Shown here in pieces: positions 42,791-51,489 of a stretch of DNA of 64,000 nucleotides (positions are counted from its first letter, which is position 1; every line of letters begins with the position of its first letter). Below the pieces are notes generated by a model. The model was not told the origin of the DNA. It worked only from the letters and a program-made list of their open reading frames with translations, and made no database searches. The stretch lies in NCBI RefSeq assembly GCF_003130705.1, contig NZ_CP021354.1, positions 6,076,001 to 6,140,000 on the forward strand. Direction: 5' to 3'. Source of the DNA: Rhodococcus oxybenzonivorans (GTDB taxonomy: Bacteria > Actinomycetota > Actinomycetes > Mycobacteriales > Mycobacteriaceae). The translations under genes and the position numbers were made by a program.

Positions 42791-43957
42791 ATGGTGGCGA
42801 CAACGAATACTTCCCGTTCCACCGGCCAGGTGGAACCCACGATCGACGCCGTACTACGCCGAAAGCTGGAACGGCGGGGAACGGTAATCCACGAACAGCC
42901 CGTCGTCGACACGGTGTCGGTACGATTGCACGAGTTCCTCTCCCGGCGAATCGACGGAGACTTCCGGATCGATGGCATCGCCCGACTCGCGGGCGGCGCT
43001 TCGAAGGAGCAGTTCGTCTTCGGCCTGGACTGGGAACAGAACGGGCGGCGGAGACAGGACCGAATGGTGTTGCGCATGGATCCACCCGGGTCGATGGTCG
43101 AGACCCCACGGTTGCGAGAGTTCGAGGTCTTGCAGATGCTCGGCGGTGTCGTCCCAGTGCCGCAGGCGTACTGGGCGACTGACGACCCGGCGGAGCTCGG
43201 CGCCCCGGCGATGATCTGCGGCTATGTTCCGGGATCGGCGAGCGCGAAAGCGGCGCTGAAGACGGCGTCTGGACTTGGCACCGTATACGGTCCGGCGTTG
43301 CGCCCGATCTTGGGACCCCAGTTCGTCAGCCATCTGGCCCAGCTCCACCGGTTCGACTGGAGCACCCATGATCTCCCGTCCTTCGAGCGTCCACGCCCCG
43401 CGACGACCGACGCAATCGATTGGCGCCTGGCAGCCACCGACCGCGCATGGCGAGAGGACGCCTTCGAGGCGCATCCGGTGATCGCCCTGACCCAGCAGTG
43501 GTTGTGGGACCGCCGGCCAGCGGTCGATCACGTCTCGGTGGTGCACGGAGATTACCGAAACGGCAATTTCCTCTTCGACGAGGACTCCGGGGAAATCACC
43601 GCTCTGCTGGACTGGGAACTCACCTATCTCGGTGACCGCCACCATGATTTGGCTTACGCGATGATGGAGGGGTGGGGTGAGCACGACCCGGAAACGGGAC
43701 AGTTTTATTGTTCGGCGTTGGTGACCCGCGAGGAGATGATCGCGGAATACGAGAAACTGTCGGGCCTGCCTGTGGATGCAGAACGACTCGAGTACTACAC
43801 AGTCGTCAACATGTACTGGGCCGCGGTCGCCCTGATCGGCACCGGACCGAGAAACGCGGCCGAGCGCCTCACCCACCTGGATGCGATGCAGACATTCCTC
43901 GGCGGGCTCGGCGCCTTCTATCTCGACCAATTGCTGACCATCGTCGGCAAAGACTAG
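42791..43957 (+). CDS. APH-fold phosphotransferase, module copy 1
   Basis: A 388-residue kinase-like protein with LAGGASKEQFVFGL (nucleotide loop), VVHGDYRNGNFLF (catalytic HGDYRxGN) and LLDWELTYLGDRHHDLAYAM (metal-binding Asp). The N-terminal 60 residues are extra helices relative to the ACAD10-type kinase. It lies between an ADH and a small helical protein. The paralogue encoded at 49219-50439 sits in a mirrored set. Phosphorylation of a hydroxyl on a small molecule or CoA ester is the likely chemistry, by family; the substrate is unknown. Confidence 0.82.
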   Translation: MVATTNTSRSTGQVEPTIDAVLRRKLERRGTVIHEQPVVDTVSVRLHEFLSRRIDGDFRIDGIARLAGGASKEQFVFGLDWEQNGRRRQDRMVLRMDPPGSMVETPRLREFEVLQMLGGVVPVPQAYWATDDPAELGAPAMICGYVPGSASAKAALKTASGLGTVYGPALRPILGPQFVSHLAQLHRFDWSTHDLPSFERPRPATTDAIDWRLAATDRAWREDAFEAHPVIALTQQWLWDRRPAVDHVSVVHGDYRNGNFLFDEDSGEITALLDWELTYLGDRHHDLAYAMMEGWGEHDPETGQFYCSALVTREEMIAEYEKLSGLPVDAERLEYYTVVNMYWAAVALIGTGPRNAAERLTHLDAMQTFLGGLGAFYLDQLLTIVGKD

Positions 43958-43966
43958 GAGGTCCCC

Positions 43967-44464
43967 ATGATTCCCACTGTGGCCCAACAGATCGGCGCAG
44001 TCCGAAACACAATCGCCAAGACGGTGCTTCCGGCGCTCGATCCGAACGATTCGTTCGCGGCGGAGCAGGCCGGGCTGGTGCTTGCCTGCCTGGACTGGGT
44101 GCTGGACGTGCACGCGTCCGAGTACCCGTACGAGCTCGCAGAGCATACAGACAACCGGTGCACGCTCGAGGTCCTGGCCGATCTGGATCCAGGGGTTTGT
44201 AACGAATCTCAGACACTACTTGCCGAAACTGCCACTCCCCCAGCTGACCTAGAACAGATACGAGCGCAGGTACGCCGCCTGAAAGAGGCTGTCGCGCACA
44301 GCTACCAGGTGCTCGCTGCTGCGGGGTCACCCGACGCGGCTGCGGCGCGCCGCACGGTCACTGATGCCGCCGCGCGGCAGGTTGCGCGAGAGCTCTCGTG
44401 GTGCCGGATGACGGGATTCCCTCGAGGCGAGGTGCCGAATATCACCGAGATACTCGCGTCCTAG
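43967..44464 (+). CDS. Small helical protein of unknown function, module copy 1
   Basis: A 165-residue, mainly helical soluble protein I do not recognise. It begins TVAQQIGAVRNTIAKTVLPA and follows the kinase stop by nine bases, with AGGAGG upstream. The equivalent position in the mirrored set (48683-49219) encodes a similar protein (NTLGALRKSLLDSVAPAVDP start, same length class). Constant pairing with the kinase suggests a partner or regulatory subunit. No catalytic motif is visible. Confidence 0.7.
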   Translation: MIPTVAQQIGAVRNTIAKTVLPALDPNDSFAAEQAGLVLACLDWVLDVHASEYPYELAEHTDNRCTLEVLADLDPGVCNESQTLLAETATPPADLEQIRAQVRRLKEAVAHSYQVLAAAGSPDAAAARRTVTDAAARQVARELSWCRMTGFPRGEVPNITEILAS

Positions 44465-44574
44465 GGACATCGATGGTGGCAGATTGCGCTAGCCCCCTCT
44501 AACTCGACGGGCGTCACCGTTGAGACAGCCATCGAGTCGGGTGGCATGGCGCAAGAGAGTGACGAAAGGGGCGC

Positions 44575-44606
44575 AAGGCGGCGTGGTCAGCCGGACCCGC
44601 CGCCTT
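44575..44606. terminator. Possible terminator between convergent genes
   Basis: AAGGCGGCG pairs with CGCCGCCTT across a 14-base loop in the 275-base gap between the small helical gene and the converging LuxR gene. The stem is modest. Confidence 0.4.
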
Positions 44607-44739
44607 CCCGTGCGGTGCAGCAACTCGGGTAAGAAACCCCACGTGTTGGTCGTACCGGGAAGCGGCGAACTCCGGGGTTATGGCATCTGCGGCACGATGT
44701 CGCACAGAATGCCCACCCGGTTATCGGTGTTTGTGGTGG

Positions 44740-45615
44740 CTATTTGTTGTCCGTTTCCTGAGCCGGCGAGTCGGTATCGAAGCGAGCGATGAGTTCGGCC
44801 CGGTTGGCGACGCCGCACTTACGCAGCACCTTCTTCACATGGGACCGCACCGTCTCTACGGAAATGACCAGATCGGTGGCAATCGCGGCGTTCGAGGAAC
44901 CGGTCAGCATCAATGCAAGGATTTCGCCCTCGCGGATGGTCAGAGCATGGGCAACCTCGGGCATGGGCGAAACCCGAGTCGGCGCGGCGGCGGGCTCATG
45001 GGGTGAATAGTCACGGCCCCAGCGCGTATGGAGGAGGTCGCGCTGGCGGTGCCGCCGCCGGTCCAGGGCAGCGCACTCGAGGGCGGTGCCGACCAGTCCC
45101 GCGTAGGAGATCAGGGCATCGACGACCGGTTCGTCGGGCGTTGCCCCGATGTGAATCACGGCGGCCGGACTGCCGTCGATGTCGACCCGGAACACCGTGT
45201 ATCCCGCATGGGGGAATGCCGCCGGGATACCGGAATTCCCCCGGCCGATGATCGACGAGGGGAGTTGGAACGGCGAAGGGAGGGAGGGGCCCGGGGCGGC
45301 GCCTAGTGGTGTCGCGTGTAGTCCGTCGAGTTCGGAGAACAGTACGTTGTTGCACTCGGCGATATCGGCGGCACCAGGGCAGACCGCCCGAACAACATCG
45401 TCGACGGTGGTGGCGCGCTGCAGGATGGATGTGGCCGAGTGCAACCCCCGCGCCGCAGTGTCCAGTTGGCTGAGTTCGACGGACTGGGTCCGGTCGCGTC
45501 GTTCGATCAGGTCGGCGAGTCGGATGCCCGCCGCGCAAGGATCGGTCGTCGAACCGGAGGCAAGCTCGGCCAGTATTCGGTCGATCTCGACGTTCAAAGC
45601 CTCATCGGGAGCCAT
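44740..45615 (-). CDS. GAF-LuxR regulator, type B (second pair)
   Basis: A 291-residue regulator with a helical N-terminus (LNVEIDRILAELASGSTTDP), a GAF-like middle and a LuxR helix-turn-helix (LTIREGEILALMLTGSSNAA, then ISVETVRSHVKKVLRK, about 235-285). The ATG at 45615 follows GAGGAAA; a longer frame would overlap the type A gene. It parallels the type B protein of the first pair. It is the second gene of its pair, 10 bases after the type A stop. Confidence 0.87.
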   Translation of the reverse strand: MAPDEALNVEIDRILAELASGSTTDPCAAGIRLADLIERRDRTQSVELSQLDTAARGLHSATSILQRATTVDDVVRAVCPGAADIAECNNVLFSELDGLHATPLGAAPGPSLPSPFQLPSSIIGRGNSGIPAAFPHAGYTVFRVDIDGSPAAVIHIGATPDEPVVDALISYAGLVGTALECAALDRRRHRQRDLLHTRWGRDYSPHEPAAAPTRVSPMPEVAHALTIREGEILALMLTGSSNAAIATDLVISVETVRSHVKKVLRKCGVANRAELIARFDTDSPAQETDNK

Positions 45616-45625
45616 TGGGATTTCC

Positions 45626-46747
45626 TCAGCACCCGCCCCGCCCGTGGCGGTGCAGATTCCTGTAGAGCGCTGCCGCCTCGGCACGGGTGGACACGGCGAG
45701 TTTGCGGTAGATCCGTTGAATATGGGACTTCACGGTGCCCTCGGAGACGAACAGTGCTCGGGCGATGTCGGCGGACGGGGTGCCGTGGGCCACGAACTCG
45801 AAGATCTCGTGTTCCCTTGTGGTCAGGGCAGTGCAGTGCGGGGCTCGGGCGGGCCCGTCCGCGCTGTCGGGCCGATCGGGTGCGGAGCCGAGTGCTTCAG
45901 CGAGGCTCAGTTGGGTCTGCTCGAGTTCGGCGAGCGCGATCCGCATCGCCGTGATTTCCTCGGCAACCCGGTGGTTGCGGGTGGCGATTGCTGATCTGAG
46001 TGTCTGATATTCCTCGGTCAGCGCGCATACCGCCGCCGCGGCCCGCAACGTTGTCATGTCGGTCTCGTCGACGTCGACATCGTGGTGGTCCGCGTGGAGC
46101 AGGGCGGTTACCCGGCCTGCGGAAACGACCGGAACTGCCAGATAACCGCGTGGCCGGGACAGCTCGACGAGTGGGCGGTAGGTGTCCCGGTAGATGTCGA
46201 CCGAATCGACGGCAATTTCGCGGCCGCTCCGCATGACCTCCTCCTCACGTGGTGCGGCTCCCGGCGGAAGGGTGAGGGACTCGACCGCCCGGCGTAGGGG
46301 GAGGAACGAGTCCCCGAAATCGGGGTGAATCGCGATCGTGGTGGGAGACCACCCGGAGTTCGTGGCTGGGGAGTACACAGATTTCCGGAAGCCTAGGTCC
46401 TGGCACAACCGAGTGGTCACGATGTAGGGGCGCTCGGCCCGCGACGCCCCACGCAGGTGGGTGAGCAGTGACCGGAGTCCGGCGAATTGGGACCGACGGT
46501 CGGCAATTCGTCGCGCCTGTTGCCGACGCCGGATTGCCTCGATTTCGGTGAGAAGCTCTGCAGCACTGCGCAGTTCGTGACCGTCCCCTCCAGAACGCAG
46601 GCGCGAAAGCAGTGCCTGACGGGTCCATTCGAGGGTGAGCAAATCCTCGGCGGCCTGCTCTGCCAGGCGGGTTGCGGCTTGGCTATTCCCGCTCCGGACC
46701 GCGAGGTCGAACAGAGGGGCGAGCCGGTGATCGTGTGAGTGTGTCAT
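45626..46747 (-). CDS. GAF-LuxR regulator, type A (second pair)
   Basis: A 373-residue regulator. The GAF-like domain (about 100-245) contains YRPLVELSRPRGYLAVPVV, nearly the same as in the first pair. A coiled segment (RVAEEITAMRIALAELEQTQ) leads to the LuxR helix-turn-helix (LTTREHEIFEFVAHGTPSAD, SEGTVKSHIQRIYRKL). The pair lies between the two mirrored lipocalin-like/kinase modules and probably controls both, by position. Confidence 0.87.
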   Translation of the reverse strand: MTHSHDHRLAPLFDLAVRSGNSQAATRLAEQAAEDLLTLEWTRQALLSRLRSGGDGHELRSAAELLTEIEAIRRRQQARRIADRRSQFAGLRSLLTHLRGASRAERPYIVTTRLCQDLGFRKSVYSPATNSGWSPTTIAIHPDFGDSFLPLRRAVESLTLPPGAAPREEEVMRSGREIAVDSVDIYRDTYRPLVELSRPRGYLAVPVVSAGRVTALLHADHHDVDVDETDMTTLRAAAAVCALTEEYQTLRSAIATRNHRVAEEITAMRIALAELEQTQLSLAEALGSAPDRPDSADGPARAPHCTALTTREHEIFEFVAHGTPSADIARALFVSEGTVKSHIQRIYRKLAVSTRAEAAALYRNLHRHGRGGC

Positions 46748-46818
46748 CGAATTCTCTCAGCTCCCGTGTTACGTGCGACCGGGCGGGCCGCGCGATCGAG
46801 CGGGCGATTGCGGTGCAG

Positions 46819-48276
46819 TCAGAAGCTGGCCGGGGGAAGGTAGACGGTCTTGTACGTGCGGAACGCGTCCAGACCCTCGGGGCCGAGTTCACGACCCAGG
46901 CCGCTGGCCTTGACACCGCCGAATGGGGCGTGCGGATCGTTCGAGTAGTGATTGATGCCGATCGTGCCCGAGCGGATTCGGCGGGCGACGGCGGTTGCTC
47001 GTTCGACGTCGGCGGACCAGACCGAGCCGCCGAGTCCGTAGTCGCTGTCGTTGGCGATCTCGATCGCCTCGGCCTCGTCCTCATAGGGTATGACCGTCAG
47101 CACTGGGCCGAAGATTTCCTCGCGGGCGATCGTTGCCGAGTTGGTGACGTCGGCGAAGACGGTGGGCTCGACGAACCACCCCTGCTCGAGGCCTGCGATC
47201 CGCCCCCCGCCGGTCGTCAGTCGGGCTCCCTCTGCGCGTCCTTTCGCGATGTAGCCCTCGACTCGGTCACGCTGTTTTTCGGACACGAGCGGGCCGATCT
47301 TGGTTTTCGGGTCGAGGGGATCCCCGATCGGCAGCGATCGCGCGAGGTCGGTGATGGTGTCGACGATCTCGCCGTATCGGGAGCGTGGTGCGAGGACACG
47401 GGTGTTGAGCCAGCAGATCTGGCCGTTGTTGAGGAATGTGACGCCGAAGAAGTTGTCGATCGACGAAGCCAGGTCGGCGTCGTCGAGGACTACGGCCGCG
47501 GACTTTCCGCCGAGTTCGAGCGTGACCGGGCGCAGCAAGCGGCCGCACGTTTCGGCGATGGCGCGGCCGGCGCCGGTCGAACCGGTGAACGAGACCTTGT
47601 CGACGCCCGGATGCGCGACAAGGTAGGCGCCGAGATCCCGTCCGCCCGGAACGATGTTGAGCACACCGGCAGGCAACCCAGCGGCGTGCGCGGCCTCCGC
47701 GACGAGGAACGCGTCGAGCACCGTCTCTTCAGCCGGCTTGAGCACGACGGTGCATCCGGCGGCGAGGGCGGGGGCAATTTTGAGGAACGAGATGGCTTGG
47801 GGAACGTTCCACGGCACGATCGCCGCGACGACACCGACCGGTTCGCGGGTCACGATCGCAGACCCACCCAACATTCCGGGGCGCATCTCTTCGGCGGGCT
47901 CGGCGGTGGTCAGGCCGGCGTAGTAGCGCAAAAGTACGGGCGGGAACCCGCCCTCGAACTGTTCGGCGAGCCAGATCGGCATGCCGTTCTGCAGCGACAC
48001 CCGCCGCGCTGTTTCCGGGCTGCGGGACTCGAGCTCCTCCGCGAACCGTTCCAGGACCTTGCTGCGGTCCACCCGATCCCACGCGGCCCAGCCGGTCGGA
48101 TCGTCGAAGGCGGAGCGAGCAGCCGCGACGGCGGCATCGATGTCGGTTTCGACGGCCAGCGGGACGGACCCGACGGTGGCGCCGTCGGCTGGGGAGCGCA
48201 CGGTGATCGTCTCACCGGAGCTTGGGGCTGACCATCCTCCGCCGATGTACAGGCTGGAGTAATCAATCGTGCTCAT
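46819..48276 (-). CDS. NAD(P)-dependent aldehyde dehydrogenase (paralogue of the P450-linked ALDH)
   Basis: A 485-residue ALDH with VAAIVPWNVPQAISFLKIAP, SFTGSTGAGRAIAE, LELGGKSAAVVLDDADL (general base Glu) and FLNNGQICWLNTRVLAPRSR (nucleophile Cys). The match to the enzyme encoded at 38482-39918 is close over the whole length. The ATG has AGAGGAGG upstream. A long control region with a 23-bp interrupted palindrome lies upstream. It could serve as the aldehyde step for the alcohol dehydrogenase of the facing module. Confidence 0.93.
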   Translation of the reverse strand: MSTIDYSSLYIGGGWSAPSSGETITVRSPADGATVGSVPLAVETDIDAAVAAARSAFDDPTGWAAWDRVDRSKVLERFAEELESRSPETARRVSLQNGMPIWLAEQFEGGFPPVLLRYYAGLTTAEPAEEMRPGMLGGSAIVTREPVGVVAAIVPWNVPQAISFLKIAPALAAGCTVVLKPAEETVLDAFLVAEAAHAAGLPAGVLNIVPGGRDLGAYLVAHPGVDKVSFTGSTGAGRAIAETCGRLLRPVTLELGGKSAAVVLDDADLASSIDNFFGVTFLNNGQICWLNTRVLAPRSRYGEIVDTITDLARSLPIGDPLDPKTKIGPLVSEKQRDRVEGYIAKGRAEGARLTTGGGRIAGLEQGWFVEPTVFADVTNSATIAREEIFGPVLTVIPYEDEAEAIEIANDSDYGLGGSVWSADVERATAVARRIRSGTIGINHYSNDPHAPFGGVKASGLGRELGPEGLDAFRTYKTVYLPPASF

Positions 48277-48682
48277 AGTCCTCCTCTGGCGAAACCGCCG
48301 GTACGGCGGGGAGACCCTCATGGAGAGGGACATCTGGTGCAACCTTGCTGGACGGCAGAGTTTGGTTCAATAATTTTCGTTTGTTCTGGGTGAAGATCAC
48401 CCAGAAGGAATAAGCCCTCTCACCCACGCCGGTTTGCGCGCGCCGTTGCAGACATAGCCAGGGAGTGTCGACCCATCCCATTCTCTCCTTTGGTCCAATA
48501 TTAAGTCCGTCGTTGGCTCTCGGCAAGAGTGTTCTGCACATGTATCCCACCGCGGGAGGTAAACGTACTGACGGTCGGGCCTGCATTACCCTGGCGGGCC
48601 ACAGGCGAGGAGGTACCGCCTCCCCACAGACGGCGGTACCTGTGCCCCGCATTCGGTGGATGAAGGCTCAGTTCGTCACCTA
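48277..48682. other. 406-bp control region upstream of the second ALDH
   Basis: No gene is supported. It holds an interrupted palindrome (48384-48406) and two copies of TTTGGTYCAATA (48361 and 48489) about 128 bases apart. It probably contains the ALDH promoter and the end of the kinase/helical unit. Confidence 0.5.
48384..48406. promoter_or_regulatory. Interrupted palindrome, probable operator
   Basis: TTCTGGGTGA and TCACCCAGAA are perfect 10-bp inverted arms with the 3-base spacer AGA. It lies about 110 bases before the ALDH start. The symmetry suits a dimeric helix-turn-helix protein such as the neighbouring LuxR regulators. No T-run follows, so a terminator is less likely. Confidence 0.55.
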
Positions 48683-49219
48683 TTACGCGTCCGCGCAGGA
48701 TCTTCCTGCCAGGAAGTCATCGATGCTCCGGAGCCGATCCCGGTCGGATTCGAACCCGAACGGTGCGTACCAGGATCGCTGGAACGCGAGGAGCCCGCGT
48801 GAGGATTCGACCACCCACCGGCCCAGTGTCTGGCGAACCTCGTCCGGCAGCGTCTCGTCCTGTGCGACGGTGCTGACGGCGGCGGCGAGTGCGGCGCCCT
48901 GCTCGATGAGTTCGGTGGTGCCGGTGGACGCGGCACCGTGTGCGGCCCGGGCGACATCGAGGCGCTTGGCCAGGTCGCCGGTAGGGGTGGCTGTTGCGGA
49001 GAGGTGCGTCAGCACTCCCTCGGCCATTCGAAGATATTCCGCCAGTTCGAATCGGGACCGTTCGTGGATCCGGTAGATCCGCGTACCCAAGAATTCGAGG
49101 TAGTCGGCGACGAGGGGTAGTTGCTCGGAGGCAAGCGGATCGGCCGGGTCCACGGCCGGTGCGACCGAGTCGAGGAGTGATTTGCGCAGGGCTCCGAGAG
49201 TGTTGCGCGTGTGGTCCAT
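48683..49219 (-). CDS. Small helical protein of unknown function, module copy 2
   Basis: A 178-residue helical protein (start NTLGALRKSLLDSVAPAVDP) that I do not recognise. Its ATG overlaps the kinase stop by one base, indicating tight coupling. It corresponds in position, size and N-terminal pattern to the protein encoded at 43967-44464. A longer in-frame start was rejected because it lies inside the kinase gene. No catalytic motif is seen. Confidence 0.7.
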   Translation of the reverse strand: MDHTRNTLGALRKSLLDSVAPAVDPADPLASEQLPLVADYLEFLGTRIYRIHERSRFELAEYLRMAEGVLTHLSATATPTGDLAKRLDVARAAHGAASTGTTELIEQGAALAAAVSTVAQDETLPDEVRQTLGRWVVESSRGLLAFQRSWYAPFGFESDRDRLRSIDDFLAGRSCADA

Positions 49220-50439
49220 CAGAGCACCTCGCTCAGTAGGGTGTTCAGTTCGTCCGCGGCGACCGCGGCCATGCCCTTGACCCGGCACAGGACGACATCT
49301 TGATGAGATTTTCCCAGCTTGGCGACGCGGTGTGCCGAGGCCATGGTGGATACGACGATTTGGTAGGCGTTGAGAATTTTGTAGAATCTGATCCTGTCCG
49401 GGTCCACCGGAAGTCCAGTGGCTTGTTCGTAGCGTCGGTAGAAGTCATCTTCGGGGATCAGTCCGCAGACAAGGTAGCGGCCGTGCTCGTCGTGGTGGCC
49501 GAAGGTGGACTGTGTGGTCCAGGCAAGGTCTCGGTGCCGGTCGCCGAGATGACCACGTTCCCAGTCGAGCCAGGCCGTGATCTCGAGGGTGGATTCGTCG
49601 TAGAGGAAGTTTCCGCTGCGGTAGTCGCCGTGGACGATGCCGGCGTGATCGAGGACGGGCAGGTTGTGGCGCATCCATTGCTCGGCCACGTCCATCAGCG
49701 GCAGGTCGGCCGCCCGGTCCTCTTCCCAGGTGCGCCTGGCCTGGTTGAGTAGCCACCGTGCCGCGTCGTCGGTCCCGACCCGGGGTTGGGCCAGGCTGGT
49801 GAACGTCGCTGCGGACAGATCGAAGGTGTGAAGTGCCGCCAGGTAGGACAGGAACTGGTCGGCGAGAGATTCGCGGGTGCCGGGACCGAAGTTCGTCCCC
49901 AGTCCGCTGATCTTCCCGGTGGTGGTCGCCGACGGTTTGGTGACCCCGCAGACGTAAGAGTAAATCAGTGCGGGTTCGGGAAAGTACTGGCCATCGGTGT
50001 CGATGAAGTGCGGTTGTGGGACGGGAATTGTGTCCTGCACTGCGGCGACGAGTTCGAACTCGCGTAGCCGACTGGTGGCATTCGACCCTTCGGCGGGGTC
50101 CATTCGGACCACCATCTGCTCACTCGTCCACTCACCGGATTCGTTGCGGTGCAGGGTGAAGCCCATCTGGATCTTGGACACACCACCGGTGAACCATCTC
50201 GCGTCCGAGACTCGGAAGGAGCCGTCGATGCGAGTGGAGAGGAACGACTCGACGCACCGGACGAACTCGTCGAGGTCCATCCGCCGGTACGGGCCGAGTG
50301 CCCGCCGCTTCATCTTGCGGGTCAGCGTCCGATCCACTTCGGGTTCGGTCGGGTACAGCGCACGCAGATGTTCGATCTGTGTGTCGGTGGGGTCGTCGGC
50401 CCAGTCCCGGTCGGGCAAGGCAAGGGTTGCGTTGGTCAT
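49219..50439 (-). CDS. APH-fold phosphotransferase, module copy 2
   Basis: A 406-residue kinase-like protein with WFTGGVSKIQMGFTL (loop), IVHGDYRSGNFLYDE (catalytic) and AWLDWERGHLGDRHRDLAW (metal-binding Asp). It resembles the protein encoded at 42791-43957, including the FYKILNAYQI/YYTVVNMYW region near the C-terminus. It lies 12 bases after the lipocalin-like gene and is coupled to the small helical gene. A hydroxyl phosphotransfer role is inferred from the fold. Confidence 0.82.
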   Translation of the reverse strand: MTNATLALPDRDWADDPTDTQIEHLRALYPTEPEVDRTLTRKMKRRALGPYRRMDLDEFVRCVESFLSTRIDGSFRVSDARWFTGGVSKIQMGFTLHRNESGEWTSEQMVVRMDPAEGSNATSRLREFELVAAVQDTIPVPQPHFIDTDGQYFPEPALIYSYVCGVTKPSATTTGKISGLGTNFGPGTRESLADQFLSYLAALHTFDLSAATFTSLAQPRVGTDDAARWLLNQARRTWEEDRAADLPLMDVAEQWMRHNLPVLDHAGIVHGDYRSGNFLYDESTLEITAWLDWERGHLGDRHRDLAWTTQSTFGHHDEHGRYLVCGLIPEDDFYRRYEQATGLPVDPDRIRFYKILNAYQIVVSTMASAHRVAKLGKSHQDVVLCRVKGMAAVAADELNTLLSEVL

Positions 50440-50451
50440 TGAGGTTCGCTC

Positions 50452-51441
50452 CTACTTCAACCGGCCGTGGCGGGACATCCGCTCGGCCAGGTAGTCCAGG
50501 CCGAAGATGTCGCCCATCTCGCCGTAACCGACGGCGGAGCCGCGCTCGTAGCGGAACAACGACTGGTAACAGACGTGGGACGGGTTGAACGTGTACCACG
50601 GGTGGCCCGCGATCGCGCTACCGAAGAACTCGTACTTCTTGCCGCGCACGTCTGTGGCTGTGACGTGGTTGCTGAAGGCGAGCATGTCGACGCGCTCGGC
50701 CTGGATCGTTCCGTCGATCAGGCCGTGGACCTCACCGTGGTCGACGACGTAACCGAAGCGGATCTTGTCGTAGAAGACCTGGCCTCGTTCGATCCGCATC
50801 GGCACCGCCATGTGCATCGCGAAGTCCTCACCGAAGTTGATCGAGACCCAGGAGACCGAGCGGGTGCCGATTTCGGTGCGTGGACCCCAACTGTGGTCCA
50901 TCCCCTCATACGATTCGACCTGGTAGCTCTTGCCCCGCAGTTCCAGTTCGCCGCGGATCCGGCCCTTGACCTCGAAGTGACCGTTTTCCCATTCGTCGCC
51001 CTTGCGGGAGTCGTCCGAAGTGGTGAGGTCACGCTCGAAGAGTGGATTCTGATCGGGGTCGTGCGGATCGAACGGGTCGTGTAATCCTTCGAAGGTGAGA
51101 TCGAAACTCGCTGCGCCGAGGGCATTCTTGTACTGCATGCGGTAGTTGCGGGGACCATCCGAGGAGACGGTCAAGCCGTTATCCAGGGAGTAGTTGCTGA
51201 ACGATTCGGGGCAGGGAAGGTGCATTTGGGGGTCGGTGAAGTCGACCTCATAGGGTTGCCGGCAGAATCCTTGGCCCAAGATCACCGAGGACAGGGTGAC
51301 GCCCAGGTTCGGACGGGCCAGCACATAGGCGTTGCCGAAAATCCCCGCTTCGGGTACGGAGATAATCAGAACAGTGGTTTCAGTCCAGGTCCGGTCGGTG
51401 AGGTCGCGGGGGTGGAACTCGGTGTCGGTGTAATTGATCAC
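50452..51441 (-). CDS. Lipocalin-like (CrtC/DUF7065-type) protein, module copy 2
   Basis: A 329-residue protein paralogous to the one encoded at 40539-41543: VPEAGIFGNAYVLARPNLGV, YEVDFTDPQMHLPCPESF, GMDHSWGPRTEIG, CYQSLFRY and LAERMSRHGRLK at the end. The conserved D-x-SWGPR block is present. The GTG start has AAGGAAA upstream. It is first in the mirrored minus-strand set and is followed by kinase and small helical protein. The biochemical role is unknown. Confidence 0.75.
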   Translation of the reverse strand: MINYTDTEFHPRDLTDRTWTETTVLIISVPEAGIFGNAYVLARPNLGVTLSSVILGQGFCRQPYEVDFTDPQMHLPCPESFSNYSLDNGLTVSSDGPRNYRMQYKNALGAASFDLTFEGLHDPFDPHDPDQNPLFERDLTTSDDSRKGDEWENGHFEVKGRIRGELELRGKSYQVESYEGMDHSWGPRTEIGTRSVSWVSINFGEDFAMHMAVPMRIERGQVFYDKIRFGYVVDHGEVHGLIDGTIQAERVDMLAFSNHVTATDVRGKKYEFFGSAIAGHPWYTFNPSHVCYQSLFRYERGSAVGYGEMGDIFGLDYLAERMSRHGRLK

Positions 51442-51489
51442 AGTGTTTCCTTGCGTGGTCGAGTCGGTGAATTTTCTGGGTCAGTGATG

